Assembly: GCA_002279005.1 (NCBI GenBank)
Contig: NCJS01000001.1
Coordinates: forward strand, 1 to 50,937
Direction of reading: 5' to 3'
DNA: 50,937 nucleotides
Source: Idiomarina sp. 34-48-12
GTDB lineage: Bacteria > Pseudomonadota > Gammaproteobacteria > Enterobacterales > Alteromonadaceae
This document shows, piece after piece, positions 34,082-43,504 of this stretch (positions are counted from its first letter, which is position 1; the number at the start of each line of letters is the position of its first letter). The notes under the pieces are model-generated. The model made no database searches, was not told the DNA's origin, and saw only the letters and a program-made list of their open reading frames with translations. The translations under genes were made by a program, and so were the position numbers.

Positions 34082-37000
34082 TGAATATTGCTCGCTTCAG
34101 TATGAAGCGCAGCACCACCAGTTGGATGCTGCTGCTGATTCTGTTTTTAGGTGGTTTGGTTGCTCTGCAAAATATTGGGCGATTGGAAGATCCTGAATTT
34201 ACGCTAAAACAAGCGATGGTGATTACGCAGTATCCCGGTGCCACCGCGCAGCAGGTTGAAGAAGAAGTGACCTATCGGCTTGAAAATGCCATTCAAGAGC
34301 TGAGCTATGTCGACCATGTGACGTCAGTATCGCAGCCGGGCTTGAGCCAAATCATGATTGAGATGCACAGTACGTTACGCAAGCATCAAATGCCGCAGGT
34401 ATGGGATGAATTGCGCCGTAAGGTAAATGACTCGCGCAAAACCTTGCCACCAGGCAGCGGCGAGCCGATGGTGAAAGATGATTTTGCCGATGTGTACGGT
34501 ATGACCTTTGCCATTAGCGGTGACGGTTATAGTTATCAAGATATTGCTGACTACACCGATTATTTGCGCCGGGAACTGGTGCTGGTAAAAGGTGTTGGCA
34601 AGGTCATGGTTTCCGGCAAGCAGAATGAGCAGGTGATTGTTGAAGTATCGCGCGAAAAGCTCGCGAATTTCGGCATTCCTCCGCAGCAACTGGTGAATTT
34701 GCTCCAAACCCAAAATGCAGTCAGTGACGCCGGCAGAGTGCAAGTTGGCCAAGAGCGCATTCGTCTGCAAACCAGTGGTGAATTTGACAGCGTTGATGAG
34801 CTGTCGAATTTGATGATCAGTAATCCCGGAGCCGATGAGCGTATCTTGTTACGTGACGTGGCAACGGTAACGCGCGAATACCAAGAAATTCCAACGCATT
34901 TAGTGCGTTACAACGGGCGTGACTCGTTGTGGTTGGCGTTGTCTTTTGCTGAAGATGTGAACGTGGTTGAGGTTGGCGCGCGAGTGATGGCTAAACTTGA
35001 TGAGCTTCGCTTTGCACAGCCGGTTGGCATGCAGGTTGATAAAATTTATGACCAACCGTCGGAAGTTGATAACTCGGTTAATAATTTTCTGATCAACTTG
35101 GCCGAAGCAGTCGTGATTGTGGTCATCGCGCTACTGCTTACCATGGGCCTGCGCTCAGGTGTTCTCATTGGCGGTGTGCTGCTAATTACAGTGCTCGGTA
35201 GCTTCATCTTTATGTATCTGATGGATATTCAGCTGCAGCGGGTGTCACTCGGCGCGTTGATTATTGCCTTAGGTATGTTGGTCGACAACGCGATTGTGAT
35301 TGCTGAAGGTATGTTGGTTGGCGTTCGCCGTGGATTATCACGCATTCAGGCAGCAAGTGATGTTGTGCAGCAGAATATCTGGCCGCTACTTGGCGCCACA
35401 GCTATTGCCGTGATCGCGTTCGCACCAATTGGGCTGTCTCGCGATGCCAGCGGTGAATACGCGAACTCGCTGTTTTGGGTGTTGTTTATTTCGCTGCTGC
35501 TGAGTTGGTTTACCGCGATTACGTTGACGCCGTTTTTGGGCAACATTCTTTTTCGTGAAGACGCACGCGCCCGCTCCGCTCGCGAACAGCCAGAAGATGA
35601 TGATCACGTTTATAACCACTGGGTATTTCGCGGTTATCGGGTGATGCTGCACCGTTTCTTAGCGTGGCGAAAAACCACCATTGCGGTGATGTTACTGTTG
35701 TTGGTTGTGGCTGGGTATGGCTTCACCACTATTAAACAATCGTTCTTCCCACCAAGCACGACGCCGATTGCGTTCGTTGATTTGTGGTACCCGCAAGGTA
35801 CAGATATTCGTGCCACGGCACAGCAGGTCAAACAGCTTGAACACTACCTAAACGAGAAAGCTGACAACGAGGGCTTGGTATTTACTGCTGCGACTATTGG
35901 TCAGGGGGCACCACGCTTTACGCTCACGTATATGGTGGAAAAATCCTATGAGAGTTATGCGCAACTGATTCTCCGCGCACAAAACACTGAGCAGCTTGAA
36001 CAAATTCTGCTCGATTTCGAAGATTATTTGCGCGCTGAGCAGCCGGATGTTGAGTACAAAATGAAGCCGCTCGAAATGGGCCCTACGCAGACCGCTAAGA
36101 TTGAGGCGCGTTTCAGTGGTCCAGACCCCGTTGTGTTACGTCAACTTGCCGCGCAAGCGCGAGACGTACTGGCGCAAGACTCGGGCGTTCGCAACTTACG
36201 CGACAACTGGCGTCAGCGCACAAAAGTACTAGAAACCGACTTCAATGAAGCGGCAGCACGCCGGCTTGGCATTACCAAGTCAGATGTCGACGATGTACTG
36301 AAACGTAACTTCACAGGGCAAACTGTTGGGGTCTATCGCGATGGTACGAAGTTGTTACCCATTGTGGTAAGAGCGCCAGCCAACGAGCGCAGCGATATCG
36401 ATAACTGGCAAGAACTGCAAGTGTATAGCTCAGCGTTACAGCAGCACGTTCCATTAGGTCAGGTGGTACGTGACGTGACGTTATTGGCAGAGGATAATTT
36501 GATTATTCGCCGTGATCGCAAGCGCACCATAACGGTGATGGCTGATCATGATATTTTCGGTGAAGAGACCCCAGCCATGGTGCTTGCGCGTGTTCGACCG
36601 GCTATTGAAGCCATTGAATTACCGGCCGGCTATGAACTGACGTGGGGCGGCGAGTTTGAAGCCTCCAATAAAGCCACAGGCGCTATCTTCCAAGCGCTCC
36701 CGCTGGCGTTTTTAGTGATGTTTATCATTACGGTGTTGCTATTTAGCTCGATTCGCCAGGCTGGTGTGTTGTGGACGACCGTGCCTTTAAGCGTGATTGG
36801 CGTTACGTTAGGCCTTGTACTGACGAATCAGCCGTTTGGGTTTATGGCACTACTTGGCTTTTTGAGTCTCTCGGGCATGTTGATTAAAAACGGCGTGGTG
36901 TTACTCGAGCAAGTTCGCGTGGAATTGCACTCCGGCAAAGAGGCGTTGCAGGCTTTAGTCGATGCGTCAGTCAGCCGCGTACGACCAGTTACCATGACCG

Positions 37001-37152
37001 CGGCAACCACCATTGTCGGCATGATCCCGTTGTTGTTTGATGACTTTTTTGTCAGCATGGCGGTGGTTATCATGTTCGGCCTCGGCTTCGCCACCTTGTT
37101 AACCTTGGTGGTGGTTCCAGTCATGTATGCTTTGGTGATGCGCGTTAAATGA
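34081..37152 (+). CDS. RND-family multidrug efflux pump, inner-membrane subunit
   Basis: 1023 residues from the ATG at 34081. AcrB/MexB-like layout: first membrane segment (about 12-30), a large periplasmic loop, membrane segments 2-6 with the signature ALGMLVDNAIVIAEGM in the fourth segment (proton relay aspartate), a second periplasmic loop, and segments 8-12. It exports substrates using the proton gradient. The spacing of the first loop and the absence of heavy-metal motifs favour the HAE1/HAE2 drug group over CzcA/CusA. Substrates are unknown. It overlaps the broken metallo-hydrolase gene by ATGA. Confidence 0.94.
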   Translation: MNIARFSMKRSTTSWMLLLILFLGGLVALQNIGRLEDPEFTLKQAMVITQYPGATAQQVEEEVTYRLENAIQELSYVDHVTSVSQPGLSQIMIEMHSTLRKHQMPQVWDELRRKVNDSRKTLPPGSGEPMVKDDFADVYGMTFAISGDGYSYQDIADYTDYLRRELVLVKGVGKVMVSGKQNEQVIVEVSREKLANFGIPPQQLVNLLQTQNAVSDAGRVQVGQERIRLQTSGEFDSVDELSNLMISNPGADERILLRDVATVTREYQEIPTHLVRYNGRDSLWLALSFAEDVNVVEVGARVMAKLDELRFAQPVGMQVDKIYDQPSEVDNSVNNFLINLAEAVVIVVIALLLTMGLRSGVLIGGVLLITVLGSFIFMYLMDIQLQRVSLGALIIALGMLVDNAIVIAEGMLVGVRRGLSRIQAASDVVQQNIWPLLGATAIAVIAFAPIGLSRDASGEYANSLFWVLFISLLLSWFTAITLTPFLGNILFREDARARSAREQPEDDDHVYNHWVFRGYRVMLHRFLAWRKTTIAVMLLLLVVAGYGFTTIKQSFFPPSTTPIAFVDLWYPQGTDIRATAQQVKQLEHYLNEKADNEGLVFTAATIGQGAPRFTLTYMVEKSYESYAQLILRAQNTEQLEQILLDFEDYLRAEQPDVEYKMKPLEMGPTQTAKIEARFSGPDPVVLRQLAAQARDVLAQDSGVRNLRDNWRQRTKVLETDFNEAAARRLGITKSDVDDVLKRNFTGQTVGVYRDGTKLLPIVVRAPANERSDIDNWQELQVYSSALQQHVPLGQVVRDVTLLAEDNLIIRRDRKRTITVMADHDIFGEETPAMVLARVRPAIEAIELPAGYELTWGGEFEASNKATGAIFQALPLAFLVMFIITVLLFSSIRQAGVLWTTVPLSVIGVTLGLVLTNQPFGFMALLGFLSLSGMLIKNGVVLLEQVRVELHSGKEALQALVDASVSRVRPVTMTAATTIVGMIPLLFDDFFVSMAVVIMFGLGFATLLTLVVVPVMYALVMRVK

Positions 37153-37486
37153 ACATTAATATGTTAGGTGCCAGTGGCGGCTTAGGTGGTCTCACTGGCA
37201 GTACTTGCTTGCAAGTGAATGAATCGATCTTGATTGATGCCGGTACAGGCGTCACGCAACTGTTGCTGAAACAAATGCTGCAGGTGCGCCACATTTTTCT
37301 GAGCCATAGCCACAGCGTTTGTGGCCGATACGGGATATGCCGCAGCTGTGCTTACAGTTATTGGAAGGGCTGCATGAGCAGCCCCGCCGAGTGTGGATTA
37401 ATCACTTGAAACCTGATGTGGCTGATGCGGTGCATAAGCAACTTCGGGAGGTTCAGCCACCGCAAGGGTGGCAGGTTCTGCTTTAA
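37149..37486 (+). pseudogene. Remnant of a metallo-beta-lactamase-fold hydrolase
   Basis: The first 57 or so codons read as the start of an MBL-fold hydrolase of the class-II cyclic-nucleotide phosphodiesterase type: MLGASGGLGG, SILIDAGTG and HIFLSHSH, where the zinc motif HxHxDH should continue. At about 37315 the frame is lost. The frame +1 relative to it, from 37319, reads LWPIRDMPQLCLQLLEGL and then RVWINHLKP to a stop at 37486, which looks like the C-terminus of the same family. The central part (well over 100 residues, with most zinc ligands) is missing. The original start overlaps the pump stop, so it was the third gene of the efflux operon. Confidence 0.75.
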
Positions 37487-37516
37487 GCGTTATTCGTTAG
37501 TCGTTATTGGTTATTC
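37487..37516. repeat. CGTTATTCG-family repeat fragment (family 2, copy 2)
   Basis: GCGTTATTCGTTAGTCG and GTTATTGGTTATTCG words follow the stop of the hydrolase remnant directly and run into the 3' end of the cusA remnant, whose last codons (RITNND and TAA) they encode on the minus strand. Same words as the palindrome at 4038-4139 but without a complete second arm. Confidence 0.65.
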
Positions 37517-37964
37517 GAAGTTTAGAACGGTGATACAGCCAATAGACGGCTGGTAGCACGAATAGGCTTAATAATGGTGCGGCGACCATGCCGCCGATCA
37601 TTGGTGCGGCGATGCGCTGCATCACTTCGCTACCGGTACCGTGGGTTAACATGATTGGTAGCAACCCGGCAATGATGGTGATCACTGTCATGGCCTTCGG
37701 ACGCACTCGTTGTACCGCACCTTCCATAATCGCATCATGCAAGCCTTGCTCAGAACGTGATTGACTATCGCGCCACGCATTGTTCAGATACAACAGCATC
37801 ACCACGCCGAACTCGGCGGCAACGCCTGCCAACGCAATCATACCGACCACAACGGCAATCGATAAGTTATAGCCAAGCAGCCAGATGAACCATGCGGCAA
37901 GCAACGCCGCAATCAACACCAGCATACGATTGCGCAGTGAGGCATTAATGATTTGCGTGAGCAT
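37497..37964 (-). pseudogene. cusA remnant (heavy-metal RND pump with a large in-frame deletion)
   Basis: 155 codons. The first 25-30 residues ([20 protein letters not shown]) match the N-terminus of CusA/CzcA pumps, but the frame then continues directly into the last membrane segments: [27 protein letters not shown] and [20 protein letters not shown] full CusA has about 1040 residues, so some 870-890 codons are gone, apparently without a frameshift. The ribosome site GGAGG is intact. The start overlaps the end of cusB. Function as a pump is not possible. The C-terminal residues are encoded in a family-2 repeat. Confidence 0.85.
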
Positions 37965-39174
37965 CAGTTGCCTCCTGTTCACCACTCGCGCGGCTATTTA
38001 ACAAGGTTGCTTCCGAGTCGAGCAAGAATTGACCGGAAACAACCACTTGTTCGCCCTCTTCAAGACCATGCAAAATCTCTGCTTGCTCACCAATCACTAG
38101 ACCAACATGAACGTCGCGTTGCTCAAAGGTGTTATCACTGGTTTTCACGATGACACGATTATTGGCGCCCGTGACAATCAAGCTACTGAGTGGCACGGTT
38201 AGCGCTTCACGTTTCGGCCCGCCGTAGAGCTCAACTTGCGCTTGCATGCCTACCAGTAGGTTACTGCCTACTTGGCTATTCGGTAGTTTGATACGCACGC
38301 GTTGCGTACGCGCTTGGATATCGAGCGATGGATAAATGTACTCAATTTTGGTTTCGTAGCCGTTTAAATTCGCCTGAGGCAAAGTGACATCAACCGGAGC
38401 GCCAACGCTGAGCCAGTCGCTGTAAGGCTCTGAAACATCGGCAATCAACCAGAAACTCTCATCACCAGTTAGGGTGAACATTTCCAAACCCGGTTCAACA
38501 TACATACCCTCGGCCACGTTCAGGTCGGTTACCACCCCAGCTTGCGGAGCAAACACTGGTATGCGGTACATAATCTCGCGGGTTTGCTCAATTTCTTTAA
38601 TAAGTTGTGGGGCAAAGCCGAGTAGCTCAAGGCGTAGCTTCGCATCACGCACCAACCGGGCATTAGCCGCGCCGTTACTGAGTACTTACAACAAATCTTG
38701 CTGCGCGACTACTAACTCACGACTGTAAATGTCATACAAGCGGTCGCCTTGTTGAACTTGCTTTCCTTCACTGCGCACATACAGCTTCTCAATCCAACCG
38801 GCCGCTCGAGCGTGTACATGATGCCGAGAATTATCGTTCCAGGCGACTTGCGCAATGGTTGGGTAGTAACGCCAGAGCGTATCCTATTGCACGGTGGTGG
38901 TGCGAATAGCGAGGTTTTGCTGCATGCTGCCGCTCACTTGTACCGACTTCTCTTCTTGACGTTGACGTGGTTCAAGATCCATACCACAAATTGGGCATGT
39001 GCCTGGCTCGTCACTCACAATATGGCTATGCATCGGGCACACATATTCAGTGGCTTGTTTCGATTGTTCGGTTTGTTCGCTATGGTTATGTTTGAGCTCA
39101 AACTCTTGTGCATGCCCTTGCGGCACAACCAAAGCGAAGCACAGTACTGCGGTTAGTAAACGTAAAATTGTCAT
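37945..39174 (-). pseudogene. cusB pseudogene (two in-frame nonsense codons)
   Basis: A full-length CusB-type membrane-fusion protein frame of about 410 codons interrupted twice: TAG at 38886-38884 and TAA at 38688-38686. No frameshift is seen. The N-terminal piece has a signal peptide and a heavy-metal-binding domain [22 protein letters not shown]; between the stops the frame reads RAAGWIEKLYVRSEGKQVQQGDRLY, and after the second RLELLGFAPQLIKEIEQ and the barrel domains. This is the adaptor of a copper/silver efflux pump. With cusA deleted, it is decaying. The C-terminal piece still overlaps the cusA remnant. Confidence 0.88.
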
Positions 39175-39265
39175 GAGAAAACCTGCCAAAATGATAATTA
39201 AAACGCACAAGCAACGCTGCTTGCGTGAAAACAGTTTTAATTAGGCAGACATTGGGGGGGCGCAA

Positions 39266-39610
39266 TTAGCCTTCTTGACGTGACAACGGCACCGCTTGCA
39301 GGCTTGGCCATTGCTCGTAGATAGTCAGGTTGGGTTCTACCTGAACGGCAGCAATGAGGCCGCTGGCAGAAGAACTACAGTGGTGTTGGCAGTCGCCACA
39401 GCTGTTATCACACTCTAGGTGTGCATTCGCTGCCGCTTGCGCCTGTTCGGTATCACAACAATCATGATTGGCGTGCATATCAGCCATGTCATGATCTGAC
39501 ATTTGATGCATTGATTGAGCTGATGACATTGGCATAGCATCACCGGCTTGCCCCGCGAACGGCGCTAGCAAAAGGCTTACAATAATCATCAGTTTCAACA
39601 ATGTTTGCAT
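39266..39610 (-). CDS. Small exported Met/His/Cys-rich protein (CopL-like, metal-related)
   Basis: 114 residues. A signal peptide (about 1-22) is followed by a Met- and His-rich stretch (MSSAQSMHQMSDHDMADMHA) and a Cys/His cluster with HDCCDTE, CDNSCGDCQHHC. The composition and position next to cusB resemble CopL-type proteins that accompany copper resistance genes. It probably binds copper or silver in the periplasm; this is inference from residues. It appears intact, unlike its downstream neighbours. No clear Shine-Dalgarno site. Confidence 0.7.
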   Translation of the reverse strand: MQTLLKLMIIVSLLLAPFAGQAGDAMPMSSAQSMHQMSDHDMADMHANHDCCDTEQAQAAANAHLECDNSCGDCQHHCSSSASGLIAAVQVEPNLTIYEQWPSLQAVPLSRQEG

Positions 39611-39622
39611 GGCAGATAGTAT

Positions 39623-39658
39623 AAACCCACTTCTGGGGGAAATACCAGAAGTGGGTTT
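39623..39658. terminator. Perfect 14-bp stem-loop downstream of pepO
   Basis: AAACCCACTTCTGG (39623-39636) pairs exactly with CCAGAAGTGGGTTT (39645-39658), 8-base loop. The U run after the stem is short on both strands (TTTAT or TTTTATT), so it may act as a weak terminator or an RNA 3'-end stabiliser for pepO. Confidence 0.6.
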
Positions 39659-39677
39659 TATTACTTACTAAGAGCTG

Positions 39678-39725
39678 TTACCAGATGCTCTTACCAAATG
39701 CTCTTACCAAATGCTCTTACCAGAT
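39678..39725. repeat. 13-bp tandem repeat containing the pepO stop codon
   Basis: Unit TTACCARATGCTC, at 39678, 39691 and 39704, with a partial fourth copy from 39717. On the pepO strand each unit reads ATYTGGTAA, i.e. Ile/Trp/stop, so the gene's last two codons and stop were duplicated downstream. Confidence 0.85.
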
Positions 39726-41789
39726 AGTAACGCGCTCTTCTGGCGGCAAATACAACTCATCGCCTGGCTTCACATCAAAGGCTTCGTAGAACGCTGGAAT
39801 GTTCACAACGGTGCCGTTGACACGATAGTCAGCTGGCGAGTGCGGATCACTCAGCACTTGGTTACGAACGAATTCGTCACGTGCTTTGTTTTTCCATACC
39901 TGTGCCCAACCTAAGAATACGCGTTGCTCACCGGTAAAACCGTCCATGACTGGCGATTCTTTGCCGTTTAATGAGTCCACGTAAGCACGGTAAGCAATGG
40001 TCAAGCCAGCTAAATCACCGATATTTTCACCCAAGGTTAGTTTACCGTTGATGAAGGTTTCAGGAATGACTTCATAGCCATCATATTGAGCGGCTAATTG
40101 TGCACCACGCGCATCGAATGCTTCACGGTCACCATCAGTCCACCAGCTATTTAAGTTACCGTCACCGTCATACTTCGAACCTTGGTCATCAAAACCGTGA
40201 CCTAATTCGTGACCGATAACTGCGCCGATACCGCCGTAATTCACTGCGTCTTCAGCTTCCATATCAAAGAATGGTGGTTGTAAAATACCCGCTGGGAAGA
40301 CAATTTCATTACGCACTGGGCTGTAATAAGCGTTCACAGTTTGCGGCGTCATACCCCAATCTTCTTCTTTCACCGGCTGACCGATTTCTGACAGACTTTC
40401 TTGATAATCAAACGCATAAGAACGCTTGATGTTTTCTACCAAGTTGTCGTCGGTAACAGTCAGTTCTGAATAATCACGCCATTCACTTGGGTAACCCACG
40501 TATGGCGTGAATTTGCTAAGTTTTTCAAGTGCTTTTTGCTTAGTCTCTTCAGACATCCACTCAAGATCTTTAATTGATTCGCCATAGGCAACAATCAGAT
40601 TATCAACGAGCTCTTCCATGCGCGCTTTGGCTGCTGGTGGGAAGTATTTTTCAACATAAAGTTGGCCAAGTACTTCGCCCAATGCGTTATCGGTAGCGTC
40701 AACACCACGCTTCCAACGCGGTTCTTGCTCTGGCGTACCACGTAATACTTTGCCATAGAATGCAAAGTTACGATCGTTGATCTCTTCGGTTAACACGGAT
40801 GCGAAACGATTTACGGTACGCAACGTCATATAGTGTTTCCACGTTTCAACGCTAACATCGTCGAACATGTCACCAAAGGTTTCAAAATAGCTCAGTTGCG
40901 ACACAACATATTTGTCAGCAACATCAATGCCGGTAATTTTCGCGTATGTTGGGAAATCAAAGCTACCCATTAACGCAACCATTTCTTCAGTCGTTTTCGG
41001 ATTGTAGGTTGCTTCGGCATCACGGCTTTGCACACGGCTCCAATGCGCTTCGGCAATCTTCGTTTCAAGCTCTAAAATTGCATCCGCAGCAGCTTCCGCT
41101 TGCTCGTAATCAACCAATGCTAAAACATCTTTGATATAGGCTTTGTATTCGTTACGAATTTCAACGAATTTCTCTTCGTCTTTCAGATAGTAGTCACGAT
41201 CTGGCAGACTTAAGCCTGACTGTCCCATGTACAACGCATTGTAATCAGGGTTCTTTTTGTCGCCATAAACATAAAAGCCAAATGGACCGCTAACACCGAT
41301 TTTTGCCAGTTCAGCAAAGCGCTCTACCACATCTGCATGGGTTTCCACTTGGGCAATTGCTTGTAAGTCAGCTGCAATTGGCGTGTAACCTAGACTGTTG
41401 AGTTTTTCAACGTCCATATAGCTATTGAAGAAATCACCAATTTTTTGTGCATTCGAACCCGCTTCAGCATCTTTTGCTGCCGCCGTTTCAATGAGTGAAC
41501 GCAAACGTTCTTGATTACGCTCACGTAACTCTAAAAACGAACCAATGCGTGACTTGTCTGCAGGTATTTCAGTATTGTCATACCAAGTACCGTTCACGAA
41601 CTGGAACAAGTCGTCTTGTGGACGCACGTCAGTATTGAAAGCGTCTAAACGCAAGCCTGACGTCAGCTGTTGCTGCGGTTGTTCTTGCTTGGCTTGCTGG
41701 TTTTGTTGTTCAGTAGATCGTTGTGGTGAGCATGCAGCTACACCTAACGCGAGCGCGACGCTCAGCGCAATGGTACTTACTTTGTTCAT
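39717..41789 (-). CDS. pepO: M13-family zinc metallopeptidase (PepO/neprilysin-like)
   Basis: 690 residues. Lipobox-type signal LGVAAC (about 15-20). The M13_N domain is followed by the peptidase domain with the zinc motif IGHELGHGFDDQG near residue 525 (His, Glu, His), the third ligand in LTLGENIGDLAGL, NAYYSPVRNEIVFPAGILQPPF, and the substrate-binding DPHSPADYRVNGTV close to the C-terminal IW. It degrades short peptides in the periplasm or outside. It stands alone. The stop is embedded in a tandem repeat. Confidence 0.94.
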   Translation of the reverse strand: MNKVSTIALSVALALGVAACSPQRSTEQQNQQAKQEQPQQQLTSGLRLDAFNTDVRPQDDLFQFVNGTWYDNTEIPADKSRIGSFLELRERNQERLRSLIETAAAKDAEAGSNAQKIGDFFNSYMDVEKLNSLGYTPIAADLQAIAQVETHADVVERFAELAKIGVSGPFGFYVYGDKKNPDYNALYMGQSGLSLPDRDYYLKDEEKFVEIRNEYKAYIKDVLALVDYEQAEAAADAILELETKIAEAHWSRVQSRDAEATYNPKTTEEMVALMGSFDFPTYAKITGIDVADKYVVSQLSYFETFGDMFDDVSVETWKHYMTLRTVNRFASVLTEEINDRNFAFYGKVLRGTPEQEPRWKRGVDATDNALGEVLGQLYVEKYFPPAAKARMEELVDNLIVAYGESIKDLEWMSEETKQKALEKLSKFTPYVGYPSEWRDYSELTVTDDNLVENIKRSYAFDYQESLSEIGQPVKEEDWGMTPQTVNAYYSPVRNEIVFPAGILQPPFFDMEAEDAVNYGGIGAVIGHELGHGFDDQGSKYDGDGNLNSWWTDGDREAFDARGAQLAAQYDGYEVIPETFINGKLTLGENIGDLAGLTIAYRAYVDSLNGKESPVMDGFTGEQRVFLGWAQVWKNKARDEFVRNQVLSDPHSPADYRVNGTVVNIPAFYEAFDVKPGDELYLPPEERVTIW

Positions 41790-41945
41790 AGGTTCCCCGT
41801 TTTCTTATTGACGAATCGCTTTGTCAGTAAATGTTTAATAACCTTTCTACCTTAAGCCATGCGTCATTTGTTCACAACACAAATGCTATGCTAAGTACCG
41901 CATTCGGCAGATTTTTTGTCGCAAATTATTTCAGGAGGAGGATAG

Positions 41946-41976
41946 AAAAAACCCCGTGAGATGAGTCACGGGGTTT
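41946..41976 (-). terminator. Rho-independent terminator of the pdh operon
   Basis: AAACCCCGTGA (41949-41959) pairs with TCACGGGGTTT (41966-41976) with a 6-base loop; the minus strand continues into a T run. It is the only strong terminator after lpd and marks the end of the pdhR-aceE-aceF-lpd unit. Confidence 0.9.
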
Positions 41977-41982
41977 TGGTAC

Positions 41983-43407
41983 TTACTTTTTCGCTTTCTT
42001 GTTCGGGAGGTCGGTGATTGAGCCTTCGAACACTTCTGCGGCCAAGCCTACTGATTCGTGTAGGGTTGGGTGAGCATGAATGGTCAATGCGATGTCTTCT
42101 GCGTCGCAGCCCATTTCAATGGCCAAACAGATTTCGCCGAGTAACTCACCAGCGTTTGAGCCAACAATAGCACCACCGATGATGCGGTTGTTTTTATCAA
42201 ACAACAACTTGGTGAAGCCGTCGGTTGCACCTTGTGCAATCGCACGACCAGAAGCTGACCATGGGAATACCGCCGCTTCGTACTCAACGCCTTGCTCTTT
42301 CGCTTCTTTCTCAGTCAAGCCTGCCCATGCAACTTCAGGATCAGTATACGCAATTGAAGGAATCACTTTCGGATCGAAGAAGTGCTTCTTACCAGCGATA
42401 ACTTCCGCAGCAACGTGGCCTTCGTGAACGGCTTTGTGTGCCAACATTGGTTGACCAACAATGTCACCGATAGCGAAGATGTTCTTCACGTTGGTGCGCA
42501 TTTGGTTGTCTACTTCAATGAAGCCGCGGTCAGTCACGTTAACGCCAGCATTTTCTGCGCCAAGTTTCTTACCATTCGGTGCACGACCTACTGCAACCAA
42601 TACTGCGTCGTATTTCACTGGTTTCTCAGGCGCTTTGTCGCCTTCAAAAGTCACGTGAATACCGTCTTTCTTCGCTTCAACTTTCGCCGCTTTGGTGTTC
42701 AACATGATGTTGTCGAACTTCTTAGAAATCGACTTGGTGAACGCTTTGATGATGTCTTTGTCTGCTGGTGGAATCAGTTGCTCGGTCATTTCAACCACGT
42801 CAACTTTCGCACCTAATGCGCTGTAAACACAGCCCATTTCTAAACCGATGATACCGCCGCCCAAGATCAACATGCGACCTGGCACGAATGGTAATTCTAA
42901 TGCGTCAGTTGAATCCCAAATGCGCTCGTCGTCATGTGGCACAAATGGTAATTTGATTGACTGTGAACCAGCAGCAATAATCGCGTGCTCGAAGTTCACC
43001 ACGGTTTCGTTGCCGTCTGCGTCTTTTACTTTCAGTTGCTTGTCGCTAGCGAATTCGCCCACGCCATTCACAACTTTCACTTTACGCATTTTCGACATCT
43101 GACCTAAGCCACCGGTTAACTGACCGATCACTTTCTCTTTATGCGTACGAATTTTGTCGAGGTCGATTTTCGGCTTGCCAAATTCAACGCCTTCAGCGCC
43201 CATGTGCTTGGCATCTTCAATGTGCTTCGCAATGTGCAACAAAGCTTTTGAAGGAATACAGCCTACGTTCAAGCACACGCCACCTAAGGTGCTGTAGCGC
43301 TCAACCAATACGGTTTCTAAACCTAAGTCAGCAGCACGGAATGCTGCAGAGTAACCACCTGGGCCGCCACCGAGAACGACAACTTGGGCCTTCAATTCTT
43401 TGCTCAT
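41983..43407 (-). CDS. lpd: Dihydrolipoamide dehydrogenase (E3)
   Basis: 474 residues. FAD-binding VVLGGGPGGYSAAF, the redox disulfide Cys45/Cys50 in GGVCLNVGCIPSK, the NAD-binding LILGGGIIGLEMGCV, and the C-terminal active-site HAHPTLHESVG with its His-Glu pair. It reoxidises the dihydrolipoyl groups of pyruvate and 2-oxoglutarate dehydrogenases and the glycine cleavage system. It is the last gene of the pdh operon, 97 bases after aceF; the gap has a hairpin and a tandem repeat that may allow separate expression. Confidence 0.97.
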   Translation of the reverse strand: MSKELKAQVVVLGGGPGGYSAAFRAADLGLETVLVERYSTLGGVCLNVGCIPSKALLHIAKHIEDAKHMGAEGVEFGKPKIDLDKIRTHKEKVIGQLTGGLGQMSKMRKVKVVNGVGEFASDKQLKVKDADGNETVVNFEHAIIAAGSQSIKLPFVPHDDERIWDSTDALELPFVPGRMLILGGGIIGLEMGCVYSALGAKVDVVEMTEQLIPPADKDIIKAFTKSISKKFDNIMLNTKAAKVEAKKDGIHVTFEGDKAPEKPVKYDAVLVAVGRAPNGKKLGAENAGVNVTDRGFIEVDNQMRTNVKNIFAIGDIVGQPMLAHKAVHEGHVAAEVIAGKKHFFDPKVIPSIAYTDPEVAWAGLTEKEAKEQGVEYEAAVFPWSASGRAIAQGATDGFTKLLFDKNNRIIGGAIVGSNAGELLGEICLAIEMGCDAEDIALTIHAHPTLHESVGLAAEVFEGSITDLPNKKAKK

Positions 43408-43425
43408 ATCAACCTCGTTAGAATT

Positions 43426-43459
43426 CGGGAAAAACTGTTCGGTAAAAACTGTTCGGGAA
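43426..43459. repeat. 14-bp tandem repeat before lpd
   Basis: Two units CGGKAAAAACTGTT (43426-43439 and 43440-43453) and a third start (CGGGAAA) in the aceF-lpd gap, 19 bases upstream of the lpd start. Function unknown. Confidence 0.7.
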
Positions 43460-43466
43460 ACACGTT

Positions 43467-43487
43467 GGGGCTGATTATAACAGCCCC
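43467..43487 (-). other. Stem-loop between aceF and lpd with a TATAAT loop
   Basis: GGGGCTG (43467-43473) and CAGCCCC (43481-43487) form a 7-bp GC stem; the loop on the minus strand reads TTATAAT. It has no U run. It could be an RNA processing or attenuation site, or the -10 element of an internal lpd promoter; no matching -35 was found. Confidence 0.55.
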
Positions 43488-43504
43488 GCGTTCATTTGTT
43501 TAAT

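Noticed and set aside
38686..38886. TAG and TAA in cusB as possible recoded or read-through stops
   Set aside because: Two different stop codons in one gene next to a cusA with a huge deletion fit ordinary decay; no pyrrolysine or selenocysteine context is visible.
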